Position numbers and translations under genes: made by a program. A stretch of DNA of 9,241 nt from an uncultured Rhodospirillales bacterium (GTDB taxonomy: Bacteria > Pseudomonadota > Alphaproteobacteria > Acetobacterales > Acetobacteraceae). Under the pieces are notes generated by a model. The model did no database searches and was not told where the DNA came from. It saw only the letters and a list, made by a program, of their open reading frames with translations. The stretch's first letter is position 1. Every line of letters begins with the position of its first letter. Below, piece after piece: positions 6,716-9,241 of this stretch. Location: contig CAIMVB010000458.1 in assembly GCA_903844785.1 (NCBI GenBank), positions 1 to 9,241 on the forward strand, written 5' to 3'.

Positions 6716-6722
6716 GAGGAGG
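6716..6722 (+). promoter_or_regulatory. Strong Shine-Dalgarno of the porin gene
   Basis: GAGGAGG lies 6 bases before ATG 6729. It is the strongest ribosome site in the window, fixes the porin start, and fits a highly expressed envelope protein. Confidence 0.85.
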
Positions 6723-6728
6723 ACTTAA

Positions 6729-8237
6729 ATGCGTAAAATTCTTCTGGGGACAACGGCGGTTGTCGGCCTGGCGCTGGTTGCGCAGGCTGCTAACGCCCAG
6801 CAGGCCCGTCCGGCCGCTCGTCCGGCGCCCGCGCCGGTTGCTGCTCCGGCTGCGCCGCCGCCGCTGCCGGCCACTTCCGTGGCGCCCACCGGCACCGCCG
6901 CCGCCAGTTATCAGACCCCGGTCGGCATCACCGGCGCCGGTTCGCATGGTTCAGACGGCGTGCCGAACCGCCCCGAAACCCCGACGACCAGCGGCTTGGT
7001 TGTTCGCCTGGGTGGTTTCTTTGACTTCAGCATGGGCAATGTTTCGGACGACGCGGATAGCGCCCGCTTCCGCAATACGGCCGCCGGTTCAGCTACGAAT
7101 ACAAATGTGACGTTCACACCAACAGGTGGCACCGCGACTAACGGCGTTCTGACCACGCCCGGTGCTGCCGCGGTAACCTCCGCCAGGGGCCGTCAGCGCA
7201 ATGACTTCCGCACTGAGTCGGAAATCAACCTTTATGTTGATGGTGTCGCGGCGAACGGCATGCGCTACGGTGCGCTGTTCGAACTGCAGATGGACACCAT
7301 GACCACCACCGCCGGCACCGGCACGGGCGTGGATTATGATGAACTCTATGGCTTCGTGAAGGGTAGCTGGGGCGAACTCCGCTTCGGTCAGGAAGACAGC
7401 GCGGCATCTCTGTTGCAAATCCGCCGTCCCGGCACGCTGTGGATGGGTGATTCGGACGCGTGGGATGAGTTCGTTGCGAATTCCGGTTACATCATTGCCG
7501 GCGTAGGCGACGGTAACGATGCCTCCAAAGTCATCTACCTCTCGCCGCAATTCATGGGCTTCGATGCTGGTATCTCCTACGCGCCCAACCGTTTTGAAGG
7601 TGAACAGGCTAATATTCCGACCAGTGTCTCGAATTTCCAGCGTGACCGCACGGGCCTTGAGAATGAAGTCTCTCTGGCGCTGCGTTACCGTGGCACCTTC
7701 GGTCCGGTGGGGGCTAGCGCGTCCTTCGTTGCGCAATTCGCGGATGCGGCTTCTCAATCTGCCAATGGCACACCAATCGCTGATAAAGCCCAAAACATCA
7801 CCACCTACGCTGCTGGCCTGTTGCTGCGGGCTTATGGCTTCGCGGTTGGCGGTGATTACACCTGGGGCAATTATCGTACGACGCCTGCCAATGGCGCTAT
7901 CGCTCAGGGCATTGATGGCAGCTCTCAATGGGCTACGGGCATCACCTACACCATTGGGGCGCTGACCATTGGTGGCATGTATTCTCAAGGCACGCAGGAT
8001 AACGGCGGCACCGTGGCCGACCGCACCCAAACCTATATGGGTCTTGGCGCTGCCTATGTTCTGGCACCGGGCATGACGCTGTTCGCGAACTACAACCAGA
8101 TCAGTGACGAAAACATTCCAAATCTCGGTACAGCCACTTCGCCTACCAAAACTGGCGCGAAGGTGTTTGAGTTCGGTACAAACGACAAGACTCGTGACAT
8201 CACCGTGCTGGTCGCCGGCGTGCGCGTCGCCTTCTGA
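6729..8237 (+). CDS. Outer-membrane porin (alphaproteobacterial general porin, Porin_4-like)
   Basis: This 502-residue protein begins with a Sec signal peptide, MRKILLGTTAVVGLALVAQA, with predicted cleavage after ANA at residue 23. A Pro/Ala-rich stretch covers about 24-57, followed by a flexible region up to residue 88. The barrel appears to start at GLVVRLGGFFDFSMG (89-103) and shows the alternating beta-strand pattern and motifs of this family: NLYVDGVAANGMRYGALFEL (167-186), LYGFVKGSWGELRFGQEDSA (206-225) and PNRFEGEQAN. It ends in GVRVAF, with the terminal Phe recognised by the Bam assembly machinery. The predicted role is diffusion of small hydrophilic solutes across the outer membrane. 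The strong ribosome site, own promoter and strong terminator indicate a highly expressed single-gene unit. Codons such as CGT, GCT and GGT are more frequent than in the neighbouring genes, which also fits high expression. Solute selectivity cannot be read from sequence. Confidence 0.9.
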   Translation: MRKILLGTTAVVGLALVAQAANAQQARPAARPAPAPVAAPAAPPPLPATSVAPTGTAAASYQTPVGITGAGSHGSDGVPNRPETPTTSGLVVRLGGFFDFSMGNVSDDADSARFRNTAAGSATNTNVTFTPTGGTATNGVLTTPGAAAVTSARGRQRNDFRTESEINLYVDGVAANGMRYGALFELQMDTMTTTAGTGTGVDYDELYGFVKGSWGELRFGQEDSAASLLQIRRPGTLWMGDSDAWDEFVANSGYIIAGVGDGNDASKVIYLSPQFMGFDAGISYAPNRFEGEQANIPTSVSNFQRDRTGLENEVSLALRYRGTFGPVGASASFVAQFADAASQSANGTPIADKAQNITTYAAGLLLRAYGFAVGGDYTWGNYRTTPANGAIAQGIDGSSQWATGITYTIGALTIGGMYSQGTQDNGGTVADRTQTYMGLGAAYVLAPGMTLFANYNQISDENIPNLGTATSPTKTGAKVFEFGTNDKTRDITVLVAGVRVAF

Positions 8238-8248
8238 TCTTCGGATCA
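8235..8248 (+). repeat. UUCG tetraloop hairpin spanning the porin stop codon
   Basis: TGATC-TTCG-GATCA is a 5-bp stem closed by a C(UUCG)G loop, one of the most stable RNA tetraloops. It begins with the porin stop codon (TGA 8235-8237) and sits 12 bases ahead of the terminator stem. It may protect the mRNA 3' end. Confidence 0.5.
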
Positions 8249-8260
8249 ATCGGCAAAAGG

Positions 8261-8289
8261 GCGGCAGGGGAAACCCTGCCGCTTTTTTT
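8261..8289 (+). terminator. Rho-independent terminator of the porin gene
   Basis: GCGGCAGGG (8261-8269), loop GAAA, CCCTGCCGC (8274-8282) forms a perfect 9-bp GC-rich stem with a GNRA-type loop, followed directly by seven T (8283-8289). It lies 23 bases after the porin stop. The remaining intergenic bases to 8444 show no further gene, and I see no matching T-tailed hairpin for hisA on the minus strand. Confidence 0.92.
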
Positions 8290-8444
8290 GGTTATTCAGC
8301 ACCAGGCGCAGGACCCCGCAGCACCGCATTGCAGGCACTGCCCGCAACAAAGCCCAAATGTTATTGGCGCGCTTGATCCAGTTTGGCGCTTCATCGCAAC
8401 ACGCATCAGGCACTATGACCTGAAACGCTAACCCAGGCCCTGCT

Positions 8445-9173
8445 TCAGGCGGCGGCTTTCAGCGCCAGCTTCGGTTCAATCCGCCCATCGTAAAGCGCAC
8501 GTCCAAGGATGGCGCCTTCAATCCCCGCGCCTGCGGCGCGGAGCGCGGTGATATCCTCAATCCCCGCAACCCCGCCTGAGGCTATCACCGGCAGGCGCAC
8601 CGCGCGCGCCAGCGCCGCCGTTGCATCCACATTCACACCAGTCAGCATGCCATCGCGGGCGATATCGGTGTAAATTACCGCTGCCGCGCCGGAATCTTCA
8701 AAACGGCGGGCCAGATCAGTGGCAGACACATCGCTGGTCTCAGCCCAGCCTTCGGTGGCCACCATGCCATCGCGCGCGTCAATCCCAAGCGCCACGCGGC
8801 CCGGAAAGGCGCGACAGGCGGCGCGGGCGAAATCCGGGTCCTTCACGGCGGCGGAACCCAGGATGATCCGGCTGACCCCGGCGGTGAGCCAAGCTTCCGC
8901 CGTTGCCATGGAACGAATGCCGCCGCCCAATTGTAGCTTTGCCCCCGGCACAGCCGCGATAATGGCGCTGACGGCGGCCGCATTGGCCGGCTTGCCGGCA
9001 AAGGCGCCATCCAAATCAACCATATGCACCCAGGCAAAACCGGCTTCGATGAAGCTGCGGGCCTGCGCTGCCGGATCATCGGCATAGATGGTGGCTTGGT
9101 CCATCTCCCCGCGCTTCAGGCGAACCACCTGCCCGCCCTTCAAATCAATGGCGGGATACAGCGAAAAGCCCAT
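8445..9173 (-). CDS. hisA: 1-(5-phosphoribosyl)-5-[(5-phosphoribosylamino)methylideneamino]imidazole-4-carboxamide isomerase (ProFAR isomerase)
   Basis: HisA is a cytosolic (beta/alpha)8-barrel that catalyses the Amadori rearrangement of ProFAR to PRFAR in histidine biosynthesis. At 242 residues it has the usual length. The general-base Asp10 sits in [10 protein letters not shown] and the general-acid Asp132 in LGIDARDG; phosphate-binding glycines appear at LGGGIR (82-87), ASGGV (198-202) and LGRALYDG (223-230). [11 protein letters not shown] (169-179) and the Trp of EGW (143) are also typical of HisA and separate it from HisF. The start ATG shares one base with the stop of the upstream gene (TAATG), so it is probably translated by coupling, with no strong ribosome site of its own. 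Downstream there is no hisF within the ~200 bases before the convergent porin, which differs from the frequent hisH-hisA-hisF order. Confidence 0.96.
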   Translation of the reverse strand: MGFSLYPAIDLKGGQVVRLKRGEMDQATIYADDPAAQARSFIEAGFAWVHMVDLDGAFAGKPANAAAVSAIIAAVPGAKLQLGGGIRSMATAEAWLTAGVSRIILGSAAVKDPDFARAACRAFPGRVALGIDARDGMVATEGWAETSDVSATDLARRFEDSGAAAVIYTDIARDGMLTGVNVDATAALARAVRLPVIASGGVAGIEDITALRAAGAGIEGAILGRALYDGRIEPKLALKAAA

Positions 9174-9241
9174 TACTGCGTGGGGTCCAAAAGCGCGCCG
9201 GTGGCACGGCCGCGGCCTGGTTCCAGCGGCTTGAAGTAATA
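9173..9241 (-). CDS. C-terminal end of an unidentified gene upstream of hisA (rest outside window)
   Basis: A frame open from the window edge encodes 22 residues ending [10 protein letters not shown] and then TAA, whose last base is the first base of the hisA ATG. The tight overlap and same strand argue for a real coding end in the his operon. The segment ([12 protein letters not shown] near its start) does not look like the C-terminus of HisH or HisF to me, and I do not recognise the family. In alphaproteobacteria small membrane or hypothetical genes sometimes lie within the his cluster, which is one option. Confidence 0.55.
   Translation of the reverse strand, partial: YYFKPLEPGRGRATGALLDPTQ

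Larger units (their letters stand above)
6296..6728. other. Non-coding divergent region between integrase and porin, strongly AT-rich in its right part
   Basis: I see no convincing gene in these ~430 bases; short open frames exist on both strands but have no ribosome site, homology or codon pattern. The left ~115 bases are GC-rich like the genes. Positions 6421-6720 hold about 101 G/C of 300 (34%), against about 62% in a sampled stretch of the fabF gene. The stretch contains many T- and A-runs, which can make DNA bend or bind nucleoid proteins such as H-NS-like silencers; this is inference. It carries the porin promoter and leader, and must also hold the integrase promoter, for which I found no good match. 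Confidence 0.6.

Noticed and set aside
7089..8249. 386-codon open frame antisense to the porin
   Set aside because: It mirrors the codon pattern of the porin and has no motif of its own; regarded as a shadow of a high-GC gene.
1..9241. CRISPR array, tRNA, rRNA, insertion sequence ends, toxin-antitoxin pair
   Set aside because: No regularly spaced repeats, cloverleaf-like segments, terminal inverted repeats with a transposase, or paired small genes were seen on reading through both strands.

Overview
The window looks like chromosomal DNA of a high-GC alphaproteobacterium, most likely Rhodospirillales and possibly Acetobacteraceae. The grounds are a run of genes matching the very-long-chain fatty acid (VLCFA) lipid A cluster of alphaproteobacteria, a porin whose signal peptide and fold resemble those of Roseomonas-like bacteria, and codon use rich in G/C. 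Taxonomy is an inference from gene content and protein style, since no rRNA or tRNA gene was seen.

Layout. Positions 1-3663 hold four tightly packed plus-strand genes: the end of a degenerate ketosynthase, a complete FabF-type ketosynthase, a zinc-type alcohol dehydrogenase-like (MDR) protein, and an LpxL/HtrB-family lipid A acyltransferase. The first two junctions overlap by 4 bases and the third gap is 19 bases, so this is one operon entering from the left. The order matches the rhizobial cluster acpXL-fabZ-fabF2-fabF1-adh-lpxXL, so acpXL and fabZ are expected just left of the window. The presumed job is to build a very long acyl chain on a special acyl carrier protein and transfer it to lipid A. 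A fifth gene (3691-5019), a MaoC-like/phosphate acyltransferase fusion, follows after 27 bases and may be co-transcribed.

Positions 5027-6295 hold a convergent minus-strand tyrosine recombinase (integrase), starting only 7 bases beyond the end of the acyltransferase fusion. No other phage or island gene is visible. Between it and the next gene lies about 430 bases without a convincing gene; positions 6421-6720 of this are only about 34% G+C by hand count and carry a good sigma70-like promoter, an inverted repeat and a strong ribosome binding site for the porin.

Positions 6729-8237 encode an outer-membrane porin with a signal peptide, a Pro/Ala-rich N-terminal extension and a C-terminal Phe, followed by a strong rho-independent terminator. 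On the minus strand, converging on it, are hisA (8445-9173) and, overlapping its start by one base, the last 22 codons of an unidentified upstream gene.

The best candidates for new biology are the non-canonical ketosynthase partner in the VLCFA cluster, the acyltransferase fusion whose hydratase domain seems to lack its catalytic motif, and the lone integrase placed directly after it. I do not see a clearly undescribed defence or mobile system.
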